From Jezberella montanilacus (GTDB lineage: Bacteria > Pseudomonadota > Gammaproteobacteria > Burkholderiales > Burkholderiaceae_B), in contig NZ_PVTV01000016.1 in assembly GCF_003003055.1 (NCBI RefSeq), forward strand, positions 124,001-188,000: DNA of 64,000 nt, given 5' to 3'. A model generated the notes under the pieces. That model was not told where the DNA came from. It saw only the letters and a list, made by a program, of their open reading frames with translations, and did no database searches. Below, piece by piece: positions 17,638-26,241 of this stretch (its first letter is position 1; every line of letters starts with the position of its first letter). The translations under genes were made by a program, and so were the position numbers.

Positions 17638-19222
17638 GACGACCCGCACTGAGTTGACGAACAACGGAGATCATGCGGTCTACTTCTTCGCAAGTATTGT
17701 AGAAGGCGAGTGAGGGCCGAACGGTAGACTCTACACCAAACCGTCTTAGGATAGGTTGCGCGCAATGGTGCCCTGATCTGACTGCTATGCCTTCTTTGTT
17801 CAGTGCTACGCCGACTTCCTCAGTTGTATACCCCTTCAACACAAAAGAAAGTACGCTTGCTTTCTCTTTCGCTGTACCTATCAGTCGAACCCCGGGGATT
17901 GGAGAGAGTAAATGCGTCGCATATTCAAGCAAATTATGTTCATAGGATGCGATATTTTCAATACCGATTTTTTCAACATAGTCGATCGCTGCTCCCAAAC
18001 CAACCGCATCTGCGATATTGCCAGTTCCTGCTTCGAATTTATTTGGTGCGGGTTGGTATTGTGTATGTTCGAATGTCACATCCGCAATCATATTGCCACC
18101 GCCTTGCCACGGAGGTGTTTGCTCAAGAATGTCGCGACGGCCATACACGACCCCAATTCCCGTCGGTCCAAATATTTTATGTCCCGAAAATACGAAAAAA
18201 TCAGCGCCTAGCGTCTGGACATTGACGCGCATATGACTGACAGATTGCGCCCCATCTACGAGTGCGATTGTGCCAGCACGGTGTGCGAGATTGACGATTT
18301 CCTGAACAGGCACAACTGTTCCTAGCGCGTTGGACACTTGTGTAATAGAAACGATTTTTGTCCGAGGATTGAGCAATTTTTGATATTCATCTAAAAGTAC
18401 CTGGCCAGTGTCGTCAACTGGAATGACCCTTATGCGTGCGCCTTTTTCTGCAGCGAGTTGTTGCCATGGCACGATGTTTGCATGGTGTTCCAGCTGAGAA
18501 ACAATGATCTCATCATCTTTGCCGATGTGTTTTGCACCCCAAGACTTGGCTACGAGATTAATTGCTTCGGTTGCCCCACGAACAAAAATAATTTCATTCG
18601 TACTGGATGCACCTATAAATTTTCTGACTTTTTCACGCGCAGCCTCATATGCATCCGTTGCGCGCGCAGCGAGCTCATGTGCCGCACGGTGAATATTCGA
18701 ATTTTCATGACTATAGAATTGATTAAGCCGGTCAATCACGCTCTGTGGCTTTTGTGTAGTCGCTGCATTGTCAAACCAAATGAGTGGCTTTCCATTGATA
18801 CGCTCTTTGAGGATAGGAAAATCTTTGCGTACCGCATTCAAATCAAACGGAGGATAGCGAGTATCGCTTGTATAGTTTTGAATCCGATCAGAGAGCCCTT
18901 GAGGCGCAATCTGAGGATCAATGAAATAAAAATGAGAAGATGTATTTTTAGGTGTTTGATCTAATAAAAATGATTGGATGGGGAGCACAAAGCTTTTTGC
19001 ATTCAGACTGTTTTCTGGAAGACTGATTTGCTGAGCACGCGCGACGTTAGTCGCTTGTGCCGCAGATATGTGCGGTGAAGCGTATCCGGTGGAGGGCGTA
19101 GTCGTACTATTTGCAGTCGGTAAGGATGCAAAAAAACTGTTAGCCATGCTTGCAAGAGTGGAAAGATCTGGCAATCCACTCTTAATTGCCAAGGAATCAT
19201 TTGTAGGTGTCGGGATAGTCAT
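17630..19222 (-). CDS. Family 2A encapsulin cargo: SufS-type cysteine desulfurase with N-terminal targeting extension
   Basis: A 530-residue protein from ATG 19222 (GGAAAA lies eight bases upstream; the open frame extends to 19264). Residues 1-125 are a low-complexity extension rich in Ser, Thr, Ala and Pro with conserved-looking pieces (GLPDLSTLASMANSFFASL and AQATNVARAQQISLP), as in cargo proteins of family 2A encapsulins. Residues 126-530 are a complete type II desulfurase: WFDNAATTQKP, PLP lysine K349 (FSGHKIFGPTG) and catalytic C487 (RSGHHCAQP). It would take sulfur from cysteine inside the shell. The start overlaps the shell gene by 26 bases. Confidence 0.93.
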   Translation of the reverse strand: MTIPTPTNDSLAIKSGLPDLSTLASMANSFFASLPTANSTTTPSTGYASPHISAAQATNVARAQQISLPENSLNAKSFVLPIQSFLLDQTPKNTSSHFYFIDPQIAPQGLSDRIQNYTSDTRYPPFDLNAVRKDFPILKERINGKPLIWFDNAATTQKPQSVIDRLNQFYSHENSNIHRAAHELAARATDAYEAAREKVRKFIGASSTNEIIFVRGATEAINLVAKSWGAKHIGKDDEIIVSQLEHHANIVPWQQLAAEKGARIRVIPVDDTGQVLLDEYQKLLNPRTKIVSITQVSNALGTVVPVQEIVNLAHRAGTIALVDGAQSVSHMRVNVQTLGADFFVFSGHKIFGPTGIGVVYGRRDILEQTPPWQGGGNMIADVTFEHTQYQPAPNKFEAGTGNIADAVGLGAAIDYVEKIGIENIASYEHNLLEYATHLLSPIPGVRLIGTAKEKASVLSFVLKGYTTEEVGVALNKEGIAVRSGHHCAQPILRRFGVESTVRPSLAFYNTCEEVDRMISVVRQLSAGRHV

Positions 19223-20126
19223 GGAATTTTCCGATTTCAACATCTTCAAGTACGGCGAGCGCATCGTCAGACTGAACCACTAATGAGCAATAGAGGCTAA
19301 TTAGGTAAGATGCAATTGCGTTGCGACTGATACCCATAAAACGTACTGAGAGTCCTGGACTTTGCTCTCCAGCTAAGCCTGGTTGATAAAGTCCTACTAC
19401 ACCTTGCCGCTTTTCTCCGACACGAATAAGTAGAATTTTCGTTTTGCCATCTGCAACAGGTACTTTATCGCTAGGAATTAGTGGAATACCCCGCCAGGTT
19501 AAAAACTGTGCGCCAAATAAACTGACGGTCGGTGGAGGGACTCCGCGACGTGTGCATTCACGTCCGAAGGCCGCGATAGCCAATGGATGAGTTAAAAAGA
19601 ATGCAGGTTCTTTCCATACTTTTGTTAATAATTCGTCCAAATCGTCGGGCGTTGGTGCTCCAGTGAGTGGATAGACGATTTGTTCTTGTGTCACATTTGC
19701 TAGAAGTCCGTAGTCGGGATTATTAATCAGCTCGCTTTCTTGTCTTTCCTTGATAGTTTCCACCGTCAGGCGGAGCTGTTCTTTTATCTGGTCGTGTGGA
19801 CTGTTATACAAGTCACTGACGCGTGTATGGACATCCAGAACAGTCGAGACTGCATTGAGAAAATACTCTCGAGGGGTATCCTCATAATCAACAAATGTTT
19901 GCGGTAATTCTGATTCATCACGCTTTGCGCATGCGACAAGCACATCCTGTGGATTTTTAACTTTGTTTAAGCGATAAATACCTGCTTCGACAGGAGACCA
20001 TTGGAGTAAATGAACAAGCCATCTGGGACTGATTGTTGATAATATCGGAGTGGTTTTAGTTGCATTGGCTAGTTGTCGTGCGGCATTGTCGCTAAGTGCT
20101 AACTGGCCAGGGTTCTGTTCTGACAT
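19197..20126 (-). CDS. Family 2A encapsulin shell protein (SrpI-like)
   Basis: A 309-residue capsid-like protein that self-assembles into a nanocompartment. The N-terminus LALSDNAARQLANATKTTPILSTISPRWLVHLLQWSPVEAGIYRLNKV (residues about 9-56, read in pieces) matches the SrpI/MMPI shell family, and YDEDTPREYF-like (VDYEDTPREYFLNAVSTVLDVHTRVSDLY) and LFGAQFLTWRGIPLIPSDKVP blocks follow. Shells of this type in Synechococcus and Acinetobacter enclose a cysteine desulfurase and store sulfur. AGAGGA precedes the ATG. It lies between the serine acetyltransferase and its cargo gene. Confidence 0.94.
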   Translation of the reverse strand: MSEQNPGQLALSDNAARQLANATKTTPILSTISPRWLVHLLQWSPVEAGIYRLNKVKNPQDVLVACAKRDESELPQTFVDYEDTPREYFLNAVSTVLDVHTRVSDLYNSPHDQIKEQLRLTVETIKERQESELINNPDYGLLANVTQEQIVYPLTGAPTPDDLDELLTKVWKEPAFFLTHPLAIAAFGRECTRRGVPPPTVSLFGAQFLTWRGIPLIPSDKVPVADGKTKILLIRVGEKRQGVVGLYQPGLAGEQSPGLSVRFMGISRNAIASYLISLYCSLVVQSDDALAVLEDVEIGKFHDYPDTYK

Positions 20127-20142
20127 ATAGTCCTCTTAATCG

Positions 20143-21162
20143 TTAAAAACTATTTTTGAAAAAATAAGGTCTTGTGTTTGATGGTGCCTCGGCATCCTGC
20201 CTTGAATCGGCTTGCGTGACATGTTGGTTAGGTTCAACGTTATGCGTGACCCATACATTCCCGCCAATCGATGCGCCATGTCCAATCGTGACTCGTCCTA
20301 AAACAGTCGCACCTGCATAGATCACTACGTCATCCTCGACAACGGGGTGGCGTGCGCGTCCTTTGATTGGGTTGCCAGACGCATCGGTTGGAAAGCTTCT
20401 AGCGCCTAACGTGACTGCTTGATAAATACGCACTCGTTTCCCAATAACAGCTGTTTCACCGATCACCACACCCGTTCCGTGATCAATAAAAAAACCAGAG
20501 TCGATTGTTGCACCCGGGTGTATGTCTATACCTGTCTCACTATGCGCGAGCTCAGCGATGATTCGAGCAATCAGTGGAACTCCCGATTTATAAAGAAGAT
20601 GTGCAATCCGGTGGTTAATCATGGCTTGTATGCCTGGATAGCAAAGCAACACCTCATCAACGCTTTGTGCTGCGGGATCACCTTCATAGGCAGCAATCAC
20701 ATCGCTATCCAATTGCTCACGCACTGAAGCGAGATCGATAGAAAAGTCCCTGACTATTTGATTGGCTTGTTGCTCATTAGAGGACGCGTCCTTAGCGTCT
20801 GAATTTTTATTCTTGTATTTCAATTCAAGTTGCACCTGGACTAATAGCGACAACAACACTTCATTCAAAACATGGCCAACGTAATAGTCTTCACTCTCCT
20901 GACGTAAGTCCAGAGGACCTAAGCGCATCGGAAATAATATTCCTCGCAGTCCCTTCATAATGACGGACAATGCCTCACGTGAGGGCAATTCGCGACCACC
21001 AGTTTCATTGGAGCGTTTCTGTGAAACCCTCCACCGATTTCTAACTTTAGCTAATGACTTGACTACATTTTGTAGCTCAAACGCAACTGTTAAATCATTT
21101 TCCTGATTGGGGCGGGGTATATAAAAAGCATCCATATCAAATCCGATCAATCCTGAATCCAT
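20143..21162 (-). CDS. Serine O-acetyltransferase (EpsC/SrpH type)
   Basis: A 339-residue enzyme making O-acetylserine, the carbon skeleton for cysteine. The N-terminal part is helical (residues 1-190), and the C-terminal left-handed beta-helix shows hexapeptide repeats: GIDIHPGATIDSGFFIDHGTG, VVIGETAVIGKRVRIYQ and ASIGGNVWV. Catalytic histidines are in AELAHSETGIDIHPG and IDHGTGVVIGE. SrpH stands beside SrpI in other sulfur-regulated encapsulin loci. The start at 21162 overlaps the rhodanese end by 16 bases; an ATG at 21135 is the alternative. Confidence 0.92.
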   Translation of the reverse strand: MDSGLIGFDMDAFYIPRPNQENDLTVAFELQNVVKSLAKVRNRWRVSQKRSNETGGRELPSREALSVIMKGLRGILFPMRLGPLDLRQESEDYYVGHVLNEVLLSLLVQVQLELKYKNKNSDAKDASSNEQQANQIVRDFSIDLASVREQLDSDVIAAYEGDPAAQSVDEVLLCYPGIQAMINHRIAHLLYKSGVPLIARIIAELAHSETGIDIHPGATIDSGFFIDHGTGVVIGETAVIGKRVRIYQAVTLGARSFPTDASGNPIKGRARHPVVEDDVVIYAGATVLGRVTIGHGASIGGNVWVTHNVEPNQHVTQADSRQDAEAPSNTRPYFFKNSF

Positions 21163-21635
21163 GGCAATTCATTAAAGCGCCAGCCATCCTGAGCACCTCT
21201 ATGCTGTTGAGCATCTAGGTTTCCCTCAAATCCATCCAGAACATTAAATACGCTGGTAAATCCAGCTTTAGTCGCTGCCTCGGCCGCGAGCGCTGATCTT
21301 TTTCCACTACGGCAAAGTAAAAGCAAAATCTTGCTTTTACCGGTCTTTAATTCCAGTTCTTTAGTAAATCTGGGGTTTCGATTTAAGCTTGTTCCTGTAG
21401 CCCACGCGACATGGATACTATTTGGGACGTAGCCGACAAATTTCCGTTCCTCTGCAGATCGAACATCAATAAGTTCAGCGAAGCCTGCTGAAAAGAGGTT
21501 CCAGGCTAACTTTGGTGGAATATTCCCGGCATAAGGTAAACCAGCGGCTTGCGATACTGCACGTGCAGCATCAAGTGTTTCAGCGTTGTTATAGGTTTGA
21601 TTTTCTTGTGTCATGATCTTGGATAGCTTTTGCAT
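21147..21635 (-). CDS. Rhodanese-domain sulfurtransferase
   Basis: A single-domain rhodanese of 162 residues, first gene of the encapsulin operon. The active-site loop is LLLLCRSGKRS with the persulfide cysteine, and LIDVRSAEERKFVGYVPNSIHV is the typical preceding block. It could move sulfane sulfur between the desulfurase and acceptors, or feed sulfur to storage. No signal peptide is seen, so it acts in the cytosol. It is translated in overlap with the serine acetyltransferase gene. Confidence 0.92.
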   Translation of the reverse strand: MQKLSKIMTQENQTYNNAETLDAARAVSQAAGLPYAGNIPPKLAWNLFSAGFAELIDVRSAEERKFVGYVPNSIHVAWATGTSLNRNPRFTKELELKTGKSKILLLLCRSGKRSALAAEAATKAGFTSVFNVLDGFEGNLDAQQHRGAQDGWRFNELPWIQD

Positions 21636-21767
21636 GAATCATCCGCACTACAGCTAAAAATTAACCGTGTAAGTGGCGATGATTAAAGTCTACGCAATCA
21701 CGCTCATCCAGGTAACGAATAAAAATGAGTTAACTAATCTGAAAATCATCTATGTCATTTAATAATG

Positions 21768-22709
21768 CTAGAACTGAGTAGAAAATCCTCCTTTTTCCAC
21801 CTGTGCTTTTTCTACCGTTTCTCTATTGAGCGCAGGGAAAAATGCTTCGATAAATGAATATGTATAGCCGCGTAGATAGTTGTTTTTCAAAACAGCGACC
21901 TTTGTCTGGTTAATACCAAAAATATGTCCTGCATCAATTGCACGAAGTGATTGATCTCGTTCTGGATCATAGGCAATCGAGGCAACCACACCAACCCCTA
22001 ATCCAAGCTGAACATATGTTTTGATCACATCTGCATCCATCGCACTTAAAACGATATTTGGAGATAAATTCTTACTGGAAAATGCCTGATTTATTTTTGT
22101 TCGTCCAGTAAAGCCATTTTCATATGTAATTAATGGAAACTCAGCAAGTCGTTCAACATCCAGTTTATTTTCGAGCAGCGGATGCCCAGGTGGGACGATG
22201 ATTGAGTGCGCCCATTGATAGCTAGGCATAACAACTAACTCATCGTAGTGATCGAGTGCTTCAGTTGCGACCCCGACATCTGCATCGCCAGATAACAGCA
22301 TCTCTGCTACTTGCCTGGGTGAGCCTTGATGCAAGTGAAGGCTCACATTTGGATATTTCGCACGGAAAGCCTCAACCGCTAACGGTAATGCGTAACGCGC
22401 TTGAGAGTGCGTGGCTGCGATGGACAGCATTCCATGTTGCGATTGGTCGAGATCCTGACCCGCTGTCTTCAGATTTGCAGCACTAAGTAATATATTTTCG
22501 ATGATGGGTAATACGTGTTCACCAGGTACCGTAAGCCCTGTGAGACGCTTTCCTGAGCGTATAAAAAGTTCAAAACCCAGCTCTTCTTCGAGTTCACGAA
22601 TTTGTCTGCTAACGCCTGGTTGAGATGTATGAAGCACCTCGGCTACATCGGTAAGATTAAAGTTGCACCGAATTGTCTCGCGGACAGAGCGAAGTTGCTG
22701 GAAATTCAT
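21768..22709 (-). CDS. CysB/Cbl-like LysR-type transcriptional regulator
   Basis: A 313-residue LysR regulator from ATG 22709 (GAAGGT lies seven bases upstream; an in-frame start at 22742 is less likely). The start MNFQQLRSVRETIRCNFNLTDVAEVLHTSQPGVSRQIRELE is close to CysB and Cbl rather than ordinary LysR proteins, with the HTH in residues 18-40. CysB senses acetylserine or thiosulfate, and Cbl senses adenosine phosphosulfate. It is encoded in the same direction as and 132 bases before the rhodanese gene, so it may control the encapsulin and ssu operons. Confidence 0.9.
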   Translation of the reverse strand: MNFQQLRSVRETIRCNFNLTDVAEVLHTSQPGVSRQIRELEEELGFELFIRSGKRLTGLTVPGEHVLPIIENILLSAANLKTAGQDLDQSQHGMLSIAATHSQARYALPLAVEAFRAKYPNVSLHLHQGSPRQVAEMLLSGDADVGVATEALDHYDELVVMPSYQWAHSIIVPPGHPLLENKLDVERLAEFPLITYENGFTGRTKINQAFSSKNLSPNIVLSAMDADVIKTYVQLGLGVGVVASIAYDPERDQSLRAIDAGHIFGINQTKVAVLKNNYLRGYTYSFIEAFFPALNRETVEKAQVEKGGFSTQF

Positions 22710-23066
22710 AATGACCTTCATAAAAAGATAAAACGCTGACATTTATCTTATGAGAGAGTTCTTTAAATCCCAACAACTCATAACTTATATATATCTATCG
22801 AAATCCTCTTTAGAAAAATGGTCCGAGTTTTTTAAAACGAATATGTATATTCGTAAGTTTTCGTTTTGTTTTTTAAAAAGTTTATATATTGAGTTCACGT
22901 ATCGGTCCGGTCAGTACCGCCTAGAAGCAAGGGTTTGTTGCTCAGTAAAGTGGCGGTGAGATTTACCTCTTTTCAGTCCTGAACATAGGATGAGTTTTAT
23001 TCACCCGTGCTTATTGTTCGACGATAAAAGTTCAGTAACTTTTCTTCAGCTAAACATAAGATACTG
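22710..23066. other. AT-rich intergenic region with palindrome
   Basis: This 357-base stretch is very AT-rich up to about 22900. It contains an inverted repeat ACGAATAT-GT-ATATTCGT at 22837-22854, followed by T-rich sequence. An open frame of 69 codons at 22750-22959 has no ribosome site and an unlikely composition, so it is not called. The base composition changes to GC-rich near 23060, which looks like a junction. Confidence 0.5.
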
Positions 23067-23444
23067 ATGGGGTGGGGTGGCGGCTCTGCAATACCCGACT
23101 ATGCTCAGAGTGATCCTATCAAAAAGCCATTCGCAATCCAATATTTACAGCCCCAAGGCGAGCCTCTGAGCGAGACCGTGCGGGCATTGCCCGATGCGCG
23201 GGCCGAGCATGCCGATGTGTTGGCCGATGGCCAAAACGTGGCCGTGGTCTGGCGCAGCAGTGAAGGCGCTGTGACTTCTCTCAAGGCCTGGCTGTCGACC
23301 GATGGCGGGCAAAATTTAACGCTCAAAACCTTGGGCCAAGCCACGGGCTACAACGACCACCCTCGCTTGGCCCAAAGTGGCTCGCGCATGGTGGTGGTGT
23401 GGTGCAACTCACAGGAGACGCAAGTCCATGAACTCCGTTTTTAA
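23067..23444 (+). pseudogene. Truncated BNR/sialidase-like gene, C-terminal fragment
   Basis: The 125 codons read like the end of an exo-alpha-sialidase or BNR-repeat protein: VAVVWRSSEGAVTSLKAWLS, then a second repeat-like block GSRMVVVWCNSQETQV. A real protein of this type would be several hundred residues with a signal peptide; neither is present, and the first 20 residues look unrelated. The sequence turns GC-rich here. I infer the 5' part was lost when this block joined the chromosome. The end overlaps the next gene start by 17 bases. Confidence 0.6.
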
Positions 23445-23943
23445 ATTCATGGCACTCGCCATCTGTAGCGCTGCACTCGGCTTGAGTGCCTCGGCGGTTT
23501 GGGCGCAAACACACCAGCACGCACACCCTCAGGGCCAATCCAAGGCATCGACCCCGCGCACGGTGTTGCCCTTTGACGAAAAAACCTGGGCGCATGCTTT
23601 GCAGCATGGCCCACGCCCTGCAGCGTACTCTTACTGCAGCACTTGCCCGGCTGCTTTTGCGGTGCTGCACAAGGCCGTGCAACAACGCAAAGACAAACCC
23701 GAACTGAATGCCGTCATGATGGACGTGGCGGTCCCAAAGGCCTTGCGCAATGCCTCGCACTTCAAGGGCATGACGCAGATGTACGCCTTTGATGGTTTCG
23801 AGCCCGCCATTCGCCAAGCGGTCGACCCGACCTGGCCCAACGTCACGCCCTATGTGGTGCTGATCGACGCCCGAGGGCAGAAGCAACGGGTGATAGGCCA
23901 GCCCAATGCCACGGTGTTGAAGCGGTGGTTAACGGCATCTTGA
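23428..23943 (+). CDS. Secreted thioredoxin-like protein
   Basis: A 171-residue protein from the ATG at 23428 (MNSVFKFMALAICSAALG). A signal peptide ends at ASAVWAQ. A CxxC motif YCSTCPAAF lies at about residue 70, and TPYVVLIDARGQKQRVIG resembles the cis-proline part of thioredoxin folds, so I infer a periplasmic thiol-disulfide role. No exact family is recognised. It overlaps the truncated sialidase-like gene, which suggests both came from one donor operon. The frame is open upstream to 23377, but the signal peptide marks the start. Confidence 0.6.
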   Translation: MNSVFKFMALAICSAALGLSASAVWAQTHQHAHPQGQSKASTPRTVLPFDEKTWAHALQHGPRPAAYSYCSTCPAAFAVLHKAVQQRKDKPELNAVMMDVAVPKALRNASHFKGMTQMYAFDGFEPAIRQAVDPTWPNVTPYVVLIDARGQKQRVIGQPNATVLKRWLTAS

Positions 23944-24017
23944 GGTGTGGTGTGAACGCCATGCGGGTGCAAGAAATCCTTCATAGATGATTAACTCATT
24001 AAGAAATAGAAAAACAG

Positions 24018-24051
24018 TCGTTTGAGTTTTAACGAGTCACTTCCAGAATTC
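24018..24051 (+). repeat. Leader repeat A before first sulfate-binding protein gene
   Basis: TCGTTTGAG...TT..AA, then ACTTCCA.AAT, is shared with 25165-25199, in the same place relative to the paralogous gene (41-73 bases before the start). It suggests the leader was duplicated with the gene or is a conserved regulator site. Confidence 0.5.
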
Positions 24052-24091
24052 ATCCCATCCGCTTATTGATGTGTATTTTCGGAGTGACCTC

Positions 24092-25102
24092 ATGACAACC
24101 AAACGCCCTTTTATCAAATTCGCCGCGCTGCTGGCATTGACCTTGTCGGGTCTGACGGTGCAAGCGCAAGCGCCCATCAGCCTGCTCAACGTGTCTTATG
24201 ACCCGACCCGTGAGCTGTACGTTGAATTCAACAAGTCCTTTGCCGCCCACTGGAAAGCCAAAACCGGCCAAGACCTGAGCTTCAAGCAGTCGCACGGCGG
24301 CTCGGGCAAACAAGCCCGCTCCATCATTGACGGCTTGGATGCCGACGTGGCCACCCTGGCCTTGGCGGGTGACACCGACGCGCTGCACAAAAACGGCAAC
24401 CTGATTCCCAAAGACTGGCAAAAGCGACTGCCGCACAACAGCTCGCCCTACACCTCGACCATCGTGCTGGTGGTGCGTGCGGGCAACCCCAAAGGCATCA
24501 AAGACTGGGATGACCTGGTCAAACCCGGCATAAGCGTGATCACGCCCAACCCCAAAACATCGGGCGGGGCCCGCTGGAACTATTTGGCCGCCTGGGAGTT
24601 TGCCAAGCGCAAATATGGCAATGAAGCCAAGGCCAAAGACTTTGTGGCCGCACTCTACAAAAATGTACCCGTGCTCGACACCGGGGCCCGTGGCTCGTCC
24701 ATCACCTTTGCCCAGCGTGCGCAGGGTGACGTGTTCATCAGCTGGGAAAACGAAGCCAACCTGCTCGAAAAAGAATTCGGGAGCAAGATTGATGTGGTCT
24801 ATCCATCGATCAGCATCCTGGCCGAACCCGCTGTGACCGTGGTCGATAAAAACGTGGACCGCAAAGGCACACGCGCTATGGCCCAGGCCTATCTGGAATA
24901 CCTCTACACCGACGAAGGCCAAGACATCGCGGGCAAAAACTTCTACCGTCCGATTTCGCCCAAGGCCCAGGCCAAATACGCCAAGCAGTTCCCCAAATTG
25001 AACCTGTTCACCATCGACCAGGCCTTTGGGGGTTGGGAAAAAGCCGACAAAGCCCACTTTGCAGACGGCGGCAGCTTCGATCAGATCTACACCAAGAAAT
25101 GA
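24092..25102 (+). CDS. Sulfate ABC transporter substrate-binding protein (Sbp, copy 1)
   Basis: Periplasmic sulfate- or thiosulfate-binding protein of 336 residues from ATG 24092 (GGAG lies eight bases upstream, favouring it over GTG 24071). A signal peptide ends at TVQAQA. The mature start [17 protein letters not shown] and [23 protein letters not shown] are hallmarks, with [17 protein letters not shown] and [17 protein letters not shown]. The copy 2 gene follows after a 134-base gap. Both feed CysTWA encoded downstream. Codon use is much GC-richer than in the neighbouring encapsulin genes. Confidence 0.93.
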   Translation: MTTKRPFIKFAALLALTLSGLTVQAQAPISLLNVSYDPTRELYVEFNKSFAAHWKAKTGQDLSFKQSHGGSGKQARSIIDGLDADVATLALAGDTDALHKNGNLIPKDWQKRLPHNSSPYTSTIVLVVRAGNPKGIKDWDDLVKPGISVITPNPKTSGGARWNYLAAWEFAKRKYGNEAKAKDFVAALYKNVPVLDTGARGSSITFAQRAQGDVFISWENEANLLEKEFGSKIDVVYPSISILAEPAVTVVDKNVDRKGTRAMAQAYLEYLYTDEGQDIAGKNFYRPISPKAQAKYAKQFPKLNLFTIDQAFGGWEKADKAHFADGGSFDQIYTKK

Positions 25103-25164
25103 TCGGCTGCGGTTTGCAAATGGCCCTCTATATCTTGATATCCATATAAGCAAACTACAAATGA

Positions 25165-25199
25165 TTCGTTTGAGATTAAAGGGAAGACTTCCACAATCG
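25165..25199 (+). repeat. Leader repeat B before second sulfate-binding protein gene
   Basis: Counterpart of the element at 24018-24051, with TCGTTTGAG and GACTTCCA conserved. It lies 38-72 bases before the start of copy 2, so the second gene may have its own promoter. Confidence 0.5.
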
Positions 25200-25236
25200 C
25201 GCTCTTCCGTTTTATTTGCAACCGATTGGACACCGC

Positions 25237-26241
25237 ATGAAACAACTCTCCCGCATCACTTTGGCGATGGTTTTGGCCCTGTCGGGTCTGTCGGCCAACG
25301 CCCAGACCTTGCTCAACGCCTCGTATGACGTCGCGCGCGAGTTTTACAAGGACTACAACGCCGCTTTTGTGTCGCACTACAAAAAGACCACGGGCAAAGA
25401 CGTCAAGATTGACCAAGCCCATGGTGGCTCCAGCGCACAGGCTCGAGCTGTTAACGACGGCTTGGATGCCGATGTGGTGACCATGAACACCACCACAGAT
25501 GTGGACTTTTTGGCCTCCACTGGCATCGTGGCCAAAGACTGGAACAAGCGCTTTCCCAACAGTGCGTCGCCCACCACTTCGACCATGTTGTTCCTCACTC
25601 GCAATGGCAACCCCAAGGGCATCAAGGACTGGGACGATCTGGTCAAGCCCGGCATCAAGGTGATTGTGGTCAACCCCAAAACGGGTGGTAACGGCCGCAT
25701 GGCCTATCTGGCGGTCTGGGGCTATGTGAAGAAGAAGGGCGGCTCGGACGCTGACGCGGCCGAGTTCGTGAGCAAGCTCTACAAAAACGTCCCTGTGCTG
25801 GCCAAAGGTGGGCGCGATGCCACCACTATCTTCTTGCAGCGCAACATTGGCGACGTGCTTGTCACGTTTGAGTCGGAAGTGGTGTCGGTTGACCGTGAAT
25901 TCGGCGCGGGCAAGGTCGATGCGATCCACCCGTCGATCAGCATCGTGGCCGAGAACCCGGTGGCCGTGGTCGAGCGCACTGTGGCCAAGAAAGGCACGGC
26001 CGAGTTGGCCAAGGCTTACTTGGACTATTTGTACTCCGAAGAAGCCCAGGAGATCGCGGCCAAGCACGCTTTGCGTCCACGATCGGCCACGGTGCTCAAA
26101 AAGCACGCTGCCACCTTCAAGCCTTTGCAGTTGTTCACAGTGAACGAGGTGTTTGGCTCTTTCGCTGAGGCACAGAAACTGCACTTCAACGATGGCGGTC
26201 AATTCGACAAGATCTACACCGTCAATAAGTTCTCTCCATGA
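25237..26241 (+). CDS. Sulfate ABC transporter substrate-binding protein (Sbp, copy 2)
   Basis: A 334-residue paralogue of copy 1, starting at ATG 25237 after TTGGA. A signal peptide ends at SANAQ. It has LLNASYDVAREFYKDYN, HGGSSAQARAVNDGLDADVVTM, the shared block [17 protein letters not shown], and NPKTGGNGRMAYLAVW. The stop overlaps cysT by four bases (ATGA), so this copy belongs to the transporter operon. The two proteins may differ in preference for sulfate and thiosulfate. Confidence 0.93.
   Translation: MKQLSRITLAMVLALSGLSANAQTLLNASYDVAREFYKDYNAAFVSHYKKTTGKDVKIDQAHGGSSAQARAVNDGLDADVVTMNTTTDVDFLASTGIVAKDWNKRFPNSASPTTSTMLFLTRNGNPKGIKDWDDLVKPGIKVIVVNPKTGGNGRMAYLAVWGYVKKKGGSDADAAEFVSKLYKNVPVLAKGGRDATTIFLQRNIGDVLVTFESEVVSVDREFGAGKVDAIHPSISIVAENPVAVVERTVAKKGTAELAKAYLDYLYSEEAQEIAAKHALRPRSATVLKKHAATFKPLQLFTVNEVFGSFAEAQKLHFNDGGQFDKIYTVNKFSP

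Noticed and set aside
22750-22959. Open frame of 69 codons in the AT-rich gap
   Set aside because: It has no ribosome site and reads as AT-rich random sequence (many F, K, Y, S).
24050-25153. Long antisense frame opposite the first sulfate-binding protein
   Set aside because: The plus-strand frame has a signal peptide and family motifs. The antisense frame is a by-product of GC-rich codon use, as are those at 25087-26271 and 27323-27937.
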